A stretch of 64,000 nt of DNA from Flavobacterium sp. 9R (GTDB taxonomy: Bacteria > Bacteroidota > Bacteroidia > Flavobacteriales > Flavobacteriaceae). The stretch covers positions 2,319,893-2,383,892 of the forward strand of contig NZ_LR733413.1 in NCBI RefSeq assembly GCF_902506345.1. Reading direction: 5' to 3'. The notes beneath the pieces are model-generated. The model was given only the letters and a program-made list of their open reading frames with translations. It did no database searches and was not told where the DNA came from. The position numbers and the translations under genes were made by a program. Of the stretch, positions 25,874 to 34,431 are shown piece by piece (the stretch's first letter is position 1; the number at the start of each line of letters is the position of its first letter).

Positions 25874-26080
25874 ACCTTTTACTAGTTTATGGTTTGTTGT
25901 CAATATCTTGTTGTCTTGGATAGTTGAGCAAATGGCGTGATAGAATTCGACAAAAACACACCCCCAGCCCCTATAACTCCCTATTTTATTTATTTATCGG
26001 AGTCGTTGAATCTTCGATTTCAAGAGGGGAGCAGTGCACCCAAAAATTTGGAATTTGGGATTTTAAAAATTGAGATTTTC

Positions 26081-26242
26081 TCGTTCTAACGTTCCTAGCC
26101 CTGATGGGAGTGGAAATCCTCTGGCTCGGGTGGCTATTTTTGGGCAGGACGGAAAGAGCGACTAAAAGAAGCTACTTTGCGACCTAGCCCAAAAAGCCAC
26201 GCGAGGCGGAGATTACAACGGACAGCAGGATTAGCTCCTAAA
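26081..26242 (+). repeat. Dispersed structured repeat, copy E with enlarged apical stem
   Basis: The conserved base (CCTAGCCCTGATGGGAGTGG and AACGGACAGCAGGATTAGC) is like the other copies. Instead of an 11-bp apical stem it has an arm of about 100 bases. GTGGCT-TTTTTGGGC (26129-26144) pairs with GCCCAAAAAGCCAC (26187-26200) with one bulge, and an inner loop holds more sequence. Confidence 0.65.
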
Positions 26243-26352
26243 AAAACAATTCCAACGCTTTATAAGACGATATCCCAAAACACAAAAGGCCGCCGAAGCA
26301 ACCTTTTGACTAACAACAACAAAATAAAAAAACTAACTACAATTTTAGACAG

Positions 26353-27441
26353 TTATTGTAATTTGGCATACTCGAACGTAGGATTTCCTCTTAGTCCCGC
26401 TTCGTTACTCATCGCGAGGAAACGCACTTTGTAGTAGTTGGAAGCGGCATCTTTGACCACATAAAAACGGTCGGTTCTCACGCTCGGCAAGGTAGTTGGT
26501 CCGCCACCGCTTCTCCAGTTAGCACCTATCACTCTTTGGTCGGTTTTGGAGGTTGTAAATTTATCTTCGACTACTTTTGCTAAGGTAAAATCAGCATAGC
26601 TACCACCATCGGCAACCAAAACTTGGTAGGCTTGTGTGCCGCCCAATCTGTTGGTCACGATAAAATCGGAATAGCCATAGGTTACCTCAGCGGTTCCTGT
26701 GGGCAAATAATTGGTAAAAGGCGTAAAATTCAAATCCCACTTGGTTTTTTGTGGCTCAACCGTTACTGTTTTGCCTTCGGACAGACTGAAAAATGTAAAA
26801 TTGAAATTACTGTCTTTGGCAATGGTTTTTTCTGTAAAAGTAGTGGCACTCAAGTCCGCATATTGGATTTTGTAGCCGTTTCCGTTGCGTAGAATTCTGA
26901 TTTTTTTCCAGCCTCTCGCTTCGCCATCAAGACTCACCGAGCCAACGCCTGCCGTGGCGGTCGAAACTGCAAAACCTAGATTGACTAAGTAGACTTTGTT
27001 CTCAGCATCGTTGGCAGCAACCGCGGCGATGGCCGTTCCCACTCCTGCTCCAGCTCCTTCTAAAACACCCGTTGGATTATCGACAAAACCATTGCTGGCC
27101 AAAGTTGTTCCTCCGCCAACTGCCACAGCAGCATCTGCGGTTTGAGGCAAGGTAATATCAGTAGTTTCTAGTTTTTTTACGGCCATTTTTAACGCTCCGT
27201 TGAGGATTACTCGGTATTCTGCACCCGTTGAAAATCCGAAATCCCAAGACCCTCTCGGAATCGCATCGGTTTTACTGGTGCTCAAATCTGCATAGACTTG
27301 ATTCGGTTGATTTGGCCCACCCACTGCGGGTTGCAAAATCGCTCCTAAAGAAGGAATTTCTGGTTTGTTTCCCTCGTCATCGTTGGAACAAGAGCTCAAA
27401 GTAGCTAAGGCTAAGGCTAAAATTAAAAAGGTTTTTTTCAT
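26353..27441 (-). CDS. hmuY: HmuY-family haem-binding lipoprotein
   Basis: The protein has 362 residues. The lipobox is LSSC (Cys18), then SNDDEGNKPEIPSLG. HmuY features are GSWDFGFSTGAEYRVILNGA near residue 65 and, later, KWDLNFTPFTNY, YGYSDFIVTNRLGGTQAYQV and TDRFYVVKDAASNYYKVRFLAM. It scavenges haem at the cell surface and passes it to the adjacent TonB receptor. Being ~360 residues, it is longer than Porphyromonas HmuY (~216) but like other flavobacterial members with Ala/Gly-rich inserts. It is downstream of the receptor by 16 bases. Confidence 0.85.
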   Translation of the reverse strand: MKKTFLILALALATLSSCSNDDEGNKPEIPSLGAILQPAVGGPNQPNQVYADLSTSKTDAIPRGSWDFGFSTGAEYRVILNGALKMAVKKLETTDITLPQTADAAVAVGGGTTLASNGFVDNPTGVLEGAGAGVGTAIAAVAANDAENKVYLVNLGFAVSTATAGVGSVSLDGEARGWKKIRILRNGNGYKIQYADLSATTFTEKTIAKDSNFNFTFFSLSEGKTVTVEPQKTKWDLNFTPFTNYLPTGTAEVTYGYSDFIVTNRLGGTQAYQVLVADGGSYADFTLAKVVEDKFTTSKTDQRVIGANWRSGGGPTTLPSVRTDRFYVVKDAASNYYKVRFLAMSNEAGLRGNPTFEYAKLQ

Positions 27442-27457
27442 AACAATTTGATTTATA

Positions 27458-29575
27458 TTAAAGATTAAGGTTATAGGTCAGTTTTACAAAAAAGGAACGT
27501 CCGTAAGCCAGCATTACTTGGTTGGACGTGGCGTGTCCTGCGCCTTCTCCGGTTCTAGTTTGATTGATATTTTTGATGTCGAACAAGTTTCTCGCGCCTA
27601 TAGTCGTTTCGAGTGTATTGCTGAAAAAATTCTTCTGAATGGTCGCGTCCAACCAATGGCTGTCGTCTATTTCGGAAATCACATACGCAGCACTACTTTC
27701 TATGAATTGCTGGGTTTTTCCGCTGTATTTGTAGTAGGCCGAAACAATCGTTTTCCATTTGGGTAGAGTATACGATACGCTAGTATTGGCATTGAAGGTG
27801 TACAAAAACCGGTCATCTGACACAAAAACTTGATTGTCGATTTTTTGGGAAACACCTACCAAAGAAGCCCCCAAATTGAACAGCCAATTCTTACCCTTGA
27901 ACTGATTCGTGGTCGCAACATTCCACATTTGATAGCGGCTGATGTTGATGTATTCGTATTCTGGATTACCTGTCTCGGCATTGAATCGCGCCAATGCCAT
28001 ATCGATGCGGTCATTGACTTTGAGATAATTGGCGGTAAACGTATGCGCTACTTGCAATCCTGAGTCGAAAAATGCCGTTTTCTTCGCGCTCATTTCATAA
28101 GACCAACTAGTTTCTGGAATCAAATTTTCATTGCCCGTAAAATGATGCCCATCAAAAATTTGTTTGGTGTACAATTCTTCGAATGTTGGGGTTCTGAAAG
28201 ATTGCCCTAAAGAAGTGCGCAGTTCTATTCCTTTTAGCAACAAATAACGCAAGCCCAAGGAAGTCGCATATTGGTTGTCGAATTGCGATTGCAACGAATA
28301 ACGAACTCCGGGACGAATAGAAAAAGAAGGCGTAGCTTTGATTTCTGAACTCATAAACCAATCGTAATTGTTCAAGCGTTTCGCTATCGGAACAAAAAGA
28401 TTGTTGCCTTCTTGCACCAAAGAATAGCCCAAATTACTCACCACTTCATAGCCCAATTGCACATCTATTTTCTTACTTTTGAAAAAATTACTAAGCGTTC
28501 CAGTGCTATACAACACTTCCATCGCTTGGTCTTTTTGTCTCACGGATTCATTTTCTTGCTGTGTAAATAGATAGTACCTAAAGTTTTCAGTATCACGTTG
28601 TTGTTTTTGATGCGAAAGCGAAACGGTATAACTCATTCCGTTTTCTAGTTTTCCAGAAGCATTCCAATTGTGGAAAAATCGTTGTGTCCAATACCTTTTG
28701 TCCATAGCATAGCGGTAAGAACCAAGCGTTGGTGAATAGCCCGACTGCACCGTGCTGTTGTAAAAATCGACACGTTCGTTGAGCCATTGGAACTTATAAA
28801 ACATTCGAAAAGCGTTTTTTTGGTAGCCCAACATCGTGGTAGCATTCCATTGTTCTTTGGGCAACCAGCGATAGCCGCGCGTGGCATCATTTTCGAAATA
28901 ATCCTTCCCTTTTTTGCCATCCAAAAAACCCTGAAAATCATTCCGATTCAGCGATGCATTAAAAAACCATCTTTCGTTGGGTGCATAAGAAAGTGCTAAA
29001 GCCTGAATATGGCGTCCCTTGTCAAAAAGTGAGAATTCGTTGTGTACCGATTCTTCTTGGGTTGTGGCGCGCAAACTCCATTTGTAGCGCGAACCTTTTT
29101 TGGTAATAATGTTGAGCACACCGCTTACGGCATTGGCACCGTGCGTCACGCCCATCGAACCTTCAATGATTTCGATTTGTTCGATGTCGTCCAAGTTAAT
29201 CTGAGACAAATCGGCGTTATTCCCCAAACCCGCCTCTCCGATTAATGGAATGTTGTCGACTAATATTTTGAAATATTGTCCGTCTAAACCAAATAAAGAA
29301 ACGGTAGAACGCCCATCGGAACTGCTAGGTCTTACGGTAATGTTCAAATATTGATTCAAGGCATCGGCCAAGTTATTCGCCGCTAAATTTTTGATATCCT
29401 GACTCGAAATCACCCGAACATTGAAAACCGATTTTCTCAAAGACTGGGGTTCTATTTGTCCAGTCACCACAATTTCTTGCAGCGGATTAGCCTGAAGCGA
29501 ATCTTGCACCTTTTGCTGGGAATAGCCTGTAAATACTGGCAATAACAAGATAATAACCGCTATACTCTTTTTCAT
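27458..29575 (-). CDS. hmuR: TonB-dependent haem/haemoglobin receptor (HmuR-type)
   Basis: The protein has 705 residues. It has a signal peptide ending GYSQ and a TonB-box-like NPLQEIVVTGQIEPQ. The plug includes DALNQYLNITVRPSSSDGRSTVSLFGLDGQYFKILVDNIPLIGEAG and IEIIEGSMGVTHGANAVSGVLNIITKK. The barrel has RTPTFEELY, the typical FRAP/NPNL-like region of haem receptors, and ends FFVKLTYNLNL. It is the first gene of the operon with hmuY. A -7 box and an iron-type element lie upstream, shared with the divergent DUF6607 gene. Confidence 0.85.
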   Translation of the reverse strand: MKKSIAVIILLLPVFTGYSQQKVQDSLQANPLQEIVVTGQIEPQSLRKSVFNVRVISSQDIKNLAANNLADALNQYLNITVRPSSSDGRSTVSLFGLDGQYFKILVDNIPLIGEAGLGNNADLSQINLDDIEQIEIIEGSMGVTHGANAVSGVLNIITKKGSRYKWSLRATTQEESVHNEFSLFDKGRHIQALALSYAPNERWFFNASLNRNDFQGFLDGKKGKDYFENDATRGYRWLPKEQWNATTMLGYQKNAFRMFYKFQWLNERVDFYNSTVQSGYSPTLGSYRYAMDKRYWTQRFFHNWNASGKLENGMSYTVSLSHQKQQRDTENFRYYLFTQQENESVRQKDQAMEVLYSTGTLSNFFKSKKIDVQLGYEVVSNLGYSLVQEGNNLFVPIAKRLNNYDWFMSSEIKATPSFSIRPGVRYSLQSQFDNQYATSLGLRYLLLKGIELRTSLGQSFRTPTFEELYTKQIFDGHHFTGNENLIPETSWSYEMSAKKTAFFDSGLQVAHTFTANYLKVNDRIDMALARFNAETGNPEYEYINISRYQMWNVATTNQFKGKNWLFNLGASLVGVSQKIDNQVFVSDDRFLYTFNANTSVSYTLPKWKTIVSAYYKYSGKTQQFIESSAAYVISEIDDSHWLDATIQKNFFSNTLETTIGARNLFDIKNINQTRTGEGAGHATSNQVMLAYGRSFFVKLTYNLNL

Positions 29576-29600
29576 TATTTAGAATTAATCTTAATTATTT
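29576..29600. promoter_or_regulatory. Candidate iron-responsive operator at the haem receptor promoter
   Basis: TTTAGAATTAATCTTAA is an imperfect palindrome centred on ATTAAT, just downstream of the hmuR -7 element and ahead of its ATG. Related elements occur at the same place in the FecA-like gene (44640) and feoA (47069). A second half-like TTCTAAATTAA lies at 29631-29641. Confidence 0.45.
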
Positions 29601-29604
29601 TCGG

Positions 29605-29612
29605 CAAATATA
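29605..29612 (-). promoter_or_regulatory. -7 promoter element of hmuR-hmuY
   Basis: TATATTTG on the minus strand, 30 bases before the hmuR start. No clear -33 TTTG. Confidence 0.5.
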
Positions 29613-29645
29613 TATTTTATTTTTATTTATTCTAAATTAATATAG

Positions 29646-29653
29646 TATTTTTG
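29646..29653 (+). promoter_or_regulatory. -7 promoter element of the DUF6607 gene
   Basis: TATTTTTG, 32 bases before the ATG, in a 110-bp region that also drives hmuR in the opposite direction. Confidence 0.5.
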
Positions 29654-29685
29654 TCCGCATAATTTTAACCCTTACTAATTAAAAA

Positions 29686-30600
29686 ATGAAAACAAAATCA
29701 ATGCTTATCCTAGGTGCACTTGCACTAAGTACGACTCTAAGTTTTGGACAAAATGCCAAGAAAAAAGAAGACATCAAGGCCATACAAGCGATTTGTGGTT
29801 GTTATGAAGTACAATTCAATTTTACCGAAACCTTTGACTATCCAAAAGATAGCGCTAGTTACAAACCGTCTAAAACCAAACACGAGACAGCTTTGGAATG
29901 GGTAGAATTGGTAGAAAACACGCCTAACAAATTGGTTTTGCAACACCTCCTCATTACGGGTAACAAAGAAGAAGACATTGTAAAACACTGGCGACAAGAC
30001 TGGCTCTATGAAAACACCGATTTGTTGCAGTTTCACAAAGACCTCACTTGGAAATACAAAAAGTTAGACCCTAAAACCGTAAAAGGGCAATGGACACAGA
30101 AAGTGTACCAAGTAGACGACAGTCCAAGATACGAAGGCTCTGCTTCTTGGGCCACAGTAGATGGCGTGACATCTTGGAAAAATACAACCGATGCGCCTTT
30201 GCCAAGAAGAGAACACACACAACGTAACGATTACAATGTTTTGAAAAGAAGAAACATACACGAAATCACTCCAAAAGGATGGATACACGAACAAGACAAC
30301 GACAAATTGATTCGTACAGAAGGAGGTTCGGATGTGCTTTTGGCACAAGAAAAAGGAATGGATATTTACACCAAAGTACCAGACGAAAAATGCCAATTGG
30401 CACAAAAATGGTGGGCAAAAAACAAAGACCTTTGGGCAAAAGTACGCAACGAATGGGCAAAAGTTTACGGGCAAAACAAAGACCTAAACTTGGAGAAAAA
30501 AGTAGATAAGAAATCATTATTCAGTATCCTATTCGATTTAAAACCCGATGCTTCAAAAGAAGAAGTAGCCAAAATCATTAACGCATTTGTAATTCGCTAA
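29686..30600 (+). CDS. DUF6607 family exported protein (haem locus)
   Basis: The protein has 304 residues. A signal peptide ends at LSFGQ. Conserved family segments are ICGCYEVQFNFTETF, ALEWVELVENTPNKLVLQHLLI, IVKHWRQDWLYE and WTQKVYQVDDSPRYEGSASW. The family is uncharacterised but commonly sits beside HmuY/TonB haem genes; here it is divergent from hmuR and shares its control region. Possible haem or iron handling in the periplasm is inference. Confidence 0.8.
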   Translation: MKTKSMLILGALALSTTLSFGQNAKKKEDIKAIQAICGCYEVQFNFTETFDYPKDSASYKPSKTKHETALEWVELVENTPNKLVLQHLLITGNKEEDIVKHWRQDWLYENTDLLQFHKDLTWKYKKLDPKTVKGQWTQKVYQVDDSPRYEGSASWATVDGVTSWKNTTDAPLPRREHTQRNDYNVLKRRNIHEITPKGWIHEQDNDKLIRTEGGSDVLLAQEKGMDIYTKVPDEKCQLAQKWWAKNKDLWAKVRNEWAKVYGQNKDLNLEKKVDKKSLFSILFDLKPDASKEEVAKIINAFVIR

Positions 30601-30611
30601 AACCAAAAACG

Positions 30612-30956
30612 ATGTGCACCCTAAACATTTTAAATAGAACTAATAACGGACTGTTATTTTATTGTACGCATAGTTCGCTGTACAATCTTTCGTTTAACAA
30701 TTTGACCTTCAACTTTGATGCGGTGGAATTTGACAGATTTAGGGTGTACCTCAACTCCATAGACAGTGCATACTGGGAAAAGGAATACGAAAATTCCATT
30801 TATGAAAAGAAAATCCCCATTCCAACCCTGCAAAACAACTTCATCATTTTGCTGAATCGCTACGAATTGGAGGAACTCAAAATACTAGTCGATTTTAGTC
30901 ATCGGGCTCGTTTGTTGGCCCCTGAGGAAATCAACTATAAAATGATTTACAATTAA
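30612..30956 (+). CDS. DUF6686 family protein
   Basis: The protein has 114 residues, no signal peptide. The pattern NGLLFYCTHSSLYNLSFNNLTFNFDAVEFDRFRVYLNSIDSAYWE then KIPIPTLQNNFIILLNRYELEEL matches the small Bacteroidota DUF6686 family. It is 11 bases after the DUF6607 gene and ends at a strong terminator. Function is unknown; co-transcription suggests a role in haem or iron response. Confidence 0.78.
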   Translation: MCTLNILNRTNNGLLFYCTHSSLYNLSFNNLTFNFDAVEFDRFRVYLNSIDSAYWEKEYENSIYEKKIPIPTLQNNFIILLNRYELEELKILVDFSHRARLLAPEEINYKMIYN

Positions 30957-30960
30957 AACC

Positions 30961-30998
30961 AAAAAGTCCAGCAACCATAAACGATTGCTGGACTTTTT
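30961..30998. terminator. Bidirectional Rho-independent terminator
   Basis: A 14-bp stem (30961-30974 with 30985-30998) and 10-base loop with A and T tracts lie between the DUF6686 (+) and GNAT (-) genes. Confidence 0.9.
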
Positions 30999-31012
30999 TA
31001 TGTAGTTTCATC

Positions 31013-31513
31013 CTATTTCAACAACTTCTCAAAGGCCTTTCGTGGCGCACCGCGAACCACAATCTCACCACAATAAGTATAACCCAATTTTTCGAGAATT
31101 TTCAACATCGGAAAGTTATCGAAATTGGTATCTACTTTGATGCTAAACACGTTTTTAGAAATACTCAACGCCTCAATTTTCTCAAACAAAAGTGTGGCAA
31201 TTCCCTTTCCTTTGTACTCAGGTGCGGTAGCCACACGATGCACGACCACATAATCCGAATGGCTCAACCACTCGCCTTGCAGGTCGTTGTAGGTCGGTTC
31301 CTCCCCAAAAATAATGGCTGCATAAGCTACCACCACCTCATTTTCGACCAATACGTGGGAGTATCCTTTAACAAAATCATTGGTCACCGTTTCCAAATTC
31401 GGATAACCGTCTTGCCACTGTGTGCTACCGTCTTCTTTGCGTTGGGCAATCGCTGCTTGCAAAATATCCCAAATCACAGGAATATCCGCCAGACTTGCTG
31501 TTTTAAAAATCAT
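31013..31513 (-). CDS. GNAT-family N-acetyltransferase
   Basis: The protein has 166 residues. N-terminal FKTASLADIPVIWDILQAAIAQRK is the usual GNAT start. The acetyl-CoA loop is VATAPEYKGKGIATLLFEKIE (R/Q-x-x-G-x-G/A form), and FPMLKILEKLGYTYCGEI ends the fold. Substrate unknown. Monocistronic; the terminator at 30961 serves it. Confidence 0.87.
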   Translation of the reverse strand: MIFKTASLADIPVIWDILQAAIAQRKEDGSTQWQDGYPNLETVTNDFVKGYSHVLVENEVVVAYAAIIFGEEPTYNDLQGEWLSHSDYVVVHRVATAPEYKGKGIATLLFEKIEALSISKNVFSIKVDTNFDNFPMLKILEKLGYTYCGEIVVRGAPRKAFEKLLK

Positions 31514-31579
31514 ATCTTGCGCATTTGAACCGTAAAAATAACTTTTATCCCCAAAAAAAAATGCTTTTTTACACTAGTT

Positions 31580-31703
31580 TGAGGAGCACCACTAACCTGC
31601 TCACCACACGAGTCGTCCTGCTGTACGCTATATCTTGCTTGCCGAACCCCGTCAAGCAAGGATGCCGCTCCCATCAGGGCTAGACGAGAACGTTTCGTTT
31701 TCA
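31580..31703 (-). repeat. Dispersed structured repeat, copy B (Flavo-1-like)
   Basis: It is in minus orientation, with the same base as copy A (ACACGAGTCGTC...GTACGCTATATC and GGATGCCGCTCCCATC). The apical stem is CTTGCTTG with CAAGCAAG. Compared with copy A (CTAGG / CCTAG) the arm has changed on both sides, keeping pairing. Confidence 0.75.
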
Positions 31704-31775
31704 GAATATAAAAAATGATTGGTAATCTCTAGAATTCCCTTTATAGAGAGAGAGAAAATAATTATAGAAAATAGA

Positions 31776-31817
31776 GGGGCTTTAGCCAAAACTAGTGTAG
31801 ATTTTGGCTAAAGCCCC
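31776..31817. repeat. GGGGCTTTAGCC hairpin repeat
   Basis: A perfect 16-bp stem (31776-31791 with 31802-31817) and 10-base loop. A shorter hairpin with the same GGGCTAAAGCCC core follows at 31837-31856. It lies downstream of the minus-strand gene at 31901 and may act as its terminator, though it lacks a T tract. Confidence 0.7.
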
Positions 31818-31900
31818 AAACTGAACTAACATTAATGAATGGGCTAAAGCCCATTCCTATTCAATTATTTGAAAAACAAAAAACAGGAATTGAACTAGAT

Positions 31901-32305
31901 TTATAAATCCTTAACCCCTACTTGCTTCATTATTTTGCGCGCTTCTTTAAATTCTTGTGGTGTTTTCACCTCCACCAAATCGCGTTTTTTTCCATTATTG
32001 AGTACAATGGCCAAGCGTTTTTTTCCAAAAAAGGAATATTCCCTTAGCCCTTTAATCGTGTTCACTGGAATTTTTTCTAAAGTCGTATTCTTCGCCGTCA
32101 AATTATACAACACCACTACCGATACCAATCCCAGAAAAATCCAAACCAATTGCATAAAACCCATAGTGCTTATACTAAAAGTCGAAACATTCAGAACCGC
32201 GTTGAGTAAATTCAAAATCATCAAAAGCTTCAGCAAAAAATGATGATTTTTCAATCCGTCTTGAATGACTAGGGTTTGCTCTTGGGTGTTGTAGTGAAAT
32301 TTCAT
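31901..32305 (-). CDS. Membrane protein with PH-like tail, function unknown
   Basis: The protein has 134 residues. Two membrane helices (about residues 25-68) split a small soluble domain: an N-terminal FHYNTQEQTLVIQDG and a C-terminal KIPVNTIKGLREYSFFGKKRLAIVLNNGKKRDL, which has the look of a bacterial PH domain (YdbT/PH_2 style). Function unknown. Confidence 0.6.
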   Translation of the reverse strand: MKFHYNTQEQTLVIQDGLKNHHFLLKLLMILNLLNAVLNVSTFSISTMGFMQLVWIFLGLVSVVVLYNLTAKNTTLEKIPVNTIKGLREYSFFGKKRLAIVLNNGKKRDLVEVKTPQEFKEARKIMKQVGVKDL

Positions 32306-32436
32306 TGTTGATACTTATTTTTTTAAATCCTGAAGAAGTTTTATAACTTCTTGTAATGGTTTCAAAAATACTATTTCTTATTGTTTAATTTTCGCTTTCA
32401 AACCTAAATCAATACGTTCCGCTGATAAAATTCAAC

Positions 32437-33711
32437 TTATTCAGCCACAATAAAATCTTTAATGTCTTTTATTACTTTCGTATCAACAGTGCCCTTAATT
32501 CCATATTCCTGAGGATTAGATGGGCTTGTCCCAGTCATAAATAAATGATTGAGTCTAGGATAACTGATACATTTTGCCTTCTTCTTGTGTTTCACACTAG
32601 ACTTCCAAAGTTCAAAATCCTTCATCGTGACTTGATAATCCCTTTCGCCTTGTACAATCAACGTTGGAATGCTTACTTTTTGAATGTCTTTCAACGGTTT
32701 GTAGTCCAAGATTGATTTCCAATACGGAGCGGATAAGCCTAACGGAAGATTATCTTTTAAAGTAGTTAAATTGAATGATTTTGAATGCAAATTTGCAATT
32801 TGTTGGTTTATTTTTTCCTTTTCAACTTTCATCTCGTTTGATGGATTGAGTGTGTATAGATAATCGAATTGCTCTTGAATCAATACATCCAATGGTCTTG
32901 CATTACCCGCCAATAGAATGATTTTTGAGATTTGGTTGGAACGATTTGCAATTCGGGGCAATAAAAAAGCACCCAAACTGTGTCCCAAAACTATAATCTC
33001 ATAGTCTGAAAATTGTGTATCATTTTTAAAATGCTTAATACTATTTAAAACGTCATTGGTAACTTCATCATCTATGGTACTTTTATCCGAAAAACTTTCA
33101 GGATTAGAATACGTTCTTTTATCAAAACGATAAGAAGCTATCCCATTCGCAAAAAGACTTTCTGCAATATCTTTGAAGGGTTTGTTCTCAAAAACGGTTT
33201 CGTCTCTATCGTTGGGTCCCGAACCGTGCACAAAAAGGACTAACTTTTTTAGATTTCCGCTTTCGGGAATCAGAAGCGTCCCTTTCAAATCAATGCCATT
33301 GCTCTTTATAGTATACTCTTTCCCCAATGACTGCTGCGTTTTGAATTCTTTATGAGGCACAAAAAAGAAACCAATGATTTTACTTTTCTCATTAAAGGCT
33401 ATTCTTATATCTAATTTAAATTTTTCGAAATCTGCATAATACAAATAGGTTTCGTTTTCGTTAGTGGTTTCAATCACCGACTTAAACTTGCCTAATTGCA
33501 TTTCTAGCTTTTCTACTGTCTCTTTTAAAAGCGGTTCAGCGATTTTGCTTTTTACCGATTCATCAAAAAAAGTATAGGCCTGGGCATAGTTTTTTTCGAC
33601 CAATAAAGAGCTTATAAAATCATTCCCAAGCGACAGGTTAGTACCTTGAGTATAAGACACAAGGGGTAATAAAGTAAAAAGTAAAAAACAAAAGGATAGG
33701 ATTCTTTTCAT
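32437..33711 (-). CDS. Exported alpha/beta hydrolase with DUF3887 domain
   Basis: The protein has 424 residues. A signal peptide ends near VSYTQ. A DUF3887-type N-terminal domain spans residues ~28-125 (NDFISSLLVEKNYAQAYTFFDESV). The alpha/beta hydrolase has LFVHGSGPNDRDETVFENKPF (oxyanion region), nucleophile elbow GHSLGA, late Asp in TLIVQGERDYQV and catalytic His in YPRLNHLF. It is likely a periplasmic esterase or peptidase of the YbaC/S9-like type. Substrate unknown. Confidence 0.85.
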   Translation of the reverse strand: MKRILSFCFLLFTLLPLVSYTQGTNLSLGNDFISSLLVEKNYAQAYTFFDESVKSKIAEPLLKETVEKLEMQLGKFKSVIETTNENETYLYYADFEKFKLDIRIAFNEKSKIIGFFFVPHKEFKTQQSLGKEYTIKSNGIDLKGTLLIPESGNLKKLVLFVHGSGPNDRDETVFENKPFKDIAESLFANGIASYRFDKRTYSNPESFSDKSTIDDEVTNDVLNSIKHFKNDTQFSDYEIIVLGHSLGAFLLPRIANRSNQISKIILLAGNARPLDVLIQEQFDYLYTLNPSNEMKVEKEKINQQIANLHSKSFNLTTLKDNLPLGLSAPYWKSILDYKPLKDIQKVSIPTLIVQGERDYQVTMKDFELWKSSVKHKKKAKCISYPRLNHLFMTGTSPSNPQEYGIKGTVDTKVIKDIKDFIVAE

Positions 33712-33825
33712 AGGGTGGTTTGGTATTCGTTTATGTTTTGCATTAGGCTTAGGAAAAAGATTTTTAAACCTACTTTCGCAGTTTCCTTGGAGAACTGTTA
33801 CGGTAGCTCCTAGGTGACATTGATA

Positions 33826-34305
33826 TTATAAAGGCGATATTGTATTTATGATAAGCATTCCATTTCCTATTCTCTCTTTCACTTGAGGTAAATCATCGAA
33901 TTCTTTTCCTTGATAATCTTTATGAGTCAGTAATCGAAAATACTTAATAGAGCCATTCTCGAATTTAACTTTTGAAATCTCAGAATCATTAATTTGTATG
34001 TTATTTATAACTAAATAGTCAATTTTGGGACTTAAGTTTTTTTGGATAAGTAAATCATCTAATGAAATAAAACTATTGTTTTTATTTTTTCGAACAATTT
34101 CTATTACTTTGATAGATTTATTTTGATTTACACTTAAGATATTTTTTATATCCAAATATGTATTAGATAAATCAATTGGTTTAGTATCTAAAGTAATTGA
34201 ATATCCTTTTTGTTGCAATTCTGATAATTCAAATTGAGAGAAATCGATTTTATTTGTCGAACAAGACATAAACATTCCAATAAATACAATTATGATTTTC
34301 TTCAT
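33826..34305 (-). CDS. Putative lipoprotein of unknown function
   Basis: The protein has 159 residues from ATG 34305 (MKKIIIVFIGMFMSC), lipobox Cys15. An upstream in-frame start would put 33 residues before the signal and is rejected. The mature part is AT-rich in codon use with no known motif. It is close to the TPR gene upstream (gap 126) on the same strand. Confidence 0.6.
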   Translation of the reverse strand: MKKIIIVFIGMFMSCSTNKIDFSQFELSELQQKGYSITLDTKPIDLSNTYLDIKNILSVNQNKSIKVIEIVRKNKNNSFISLDDLLIQKNLSPKIDYLVINNIQINDSEISKVKFENGSIKYFRLLTHKDYQGKEFDDLPQVKERIGNGMLIINTISPL

Positions 34306-34431
34306 TTCATCAGATTTGGGGCTAAAGTAAGATTTATATTTCTGTGAGCGAAGAACTTCAAAATACATAAGGAACTTTTCATTCAGCCTTTTATCTAAAA
34401 CCATCTTATGGCTATTAGCTGAAGTGCATAT

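Larger units (their letters stand above)
25739..26352. other. Long intergenic region with composite repeats
   Basis: Modules in order are: a 27-bp block at 25847-25873 that carries TATATTTG on the minus strand, upstream of the defence-like operon; an ACACACCCCCAGCCCC block at ~25962; a TTGGAATTTGGG block at ~26046; and structured repeat copy E at 26081-26242. The same modules occur in the same order at 35575-35896. No gene is seen. Confidence 0.65.
31514..31900. other. Intergenic region with structured repeat copy B and two hairpins
   Basis: It holds repeat copy B (31580-31703) and two GGGCTAAAGCCC-type hairpins: a 16-bp stem at 31776-31817 and an 8-bp stem at 31837-31856. No gene is seen. 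Confidence 0.65.

Noticed and set aside
26177..26434. 85-residue ORF on the plus strand
   Set aside because: It begins in repeat copy E and runs antisense into hmuY.
30064..30517. Overlapping Cys/Phe-rich ORFs opposite DUF6607
   Set aside because: They are antisense shadows of a Lys/Glu/Trp-rich coding sequence, with no start context.
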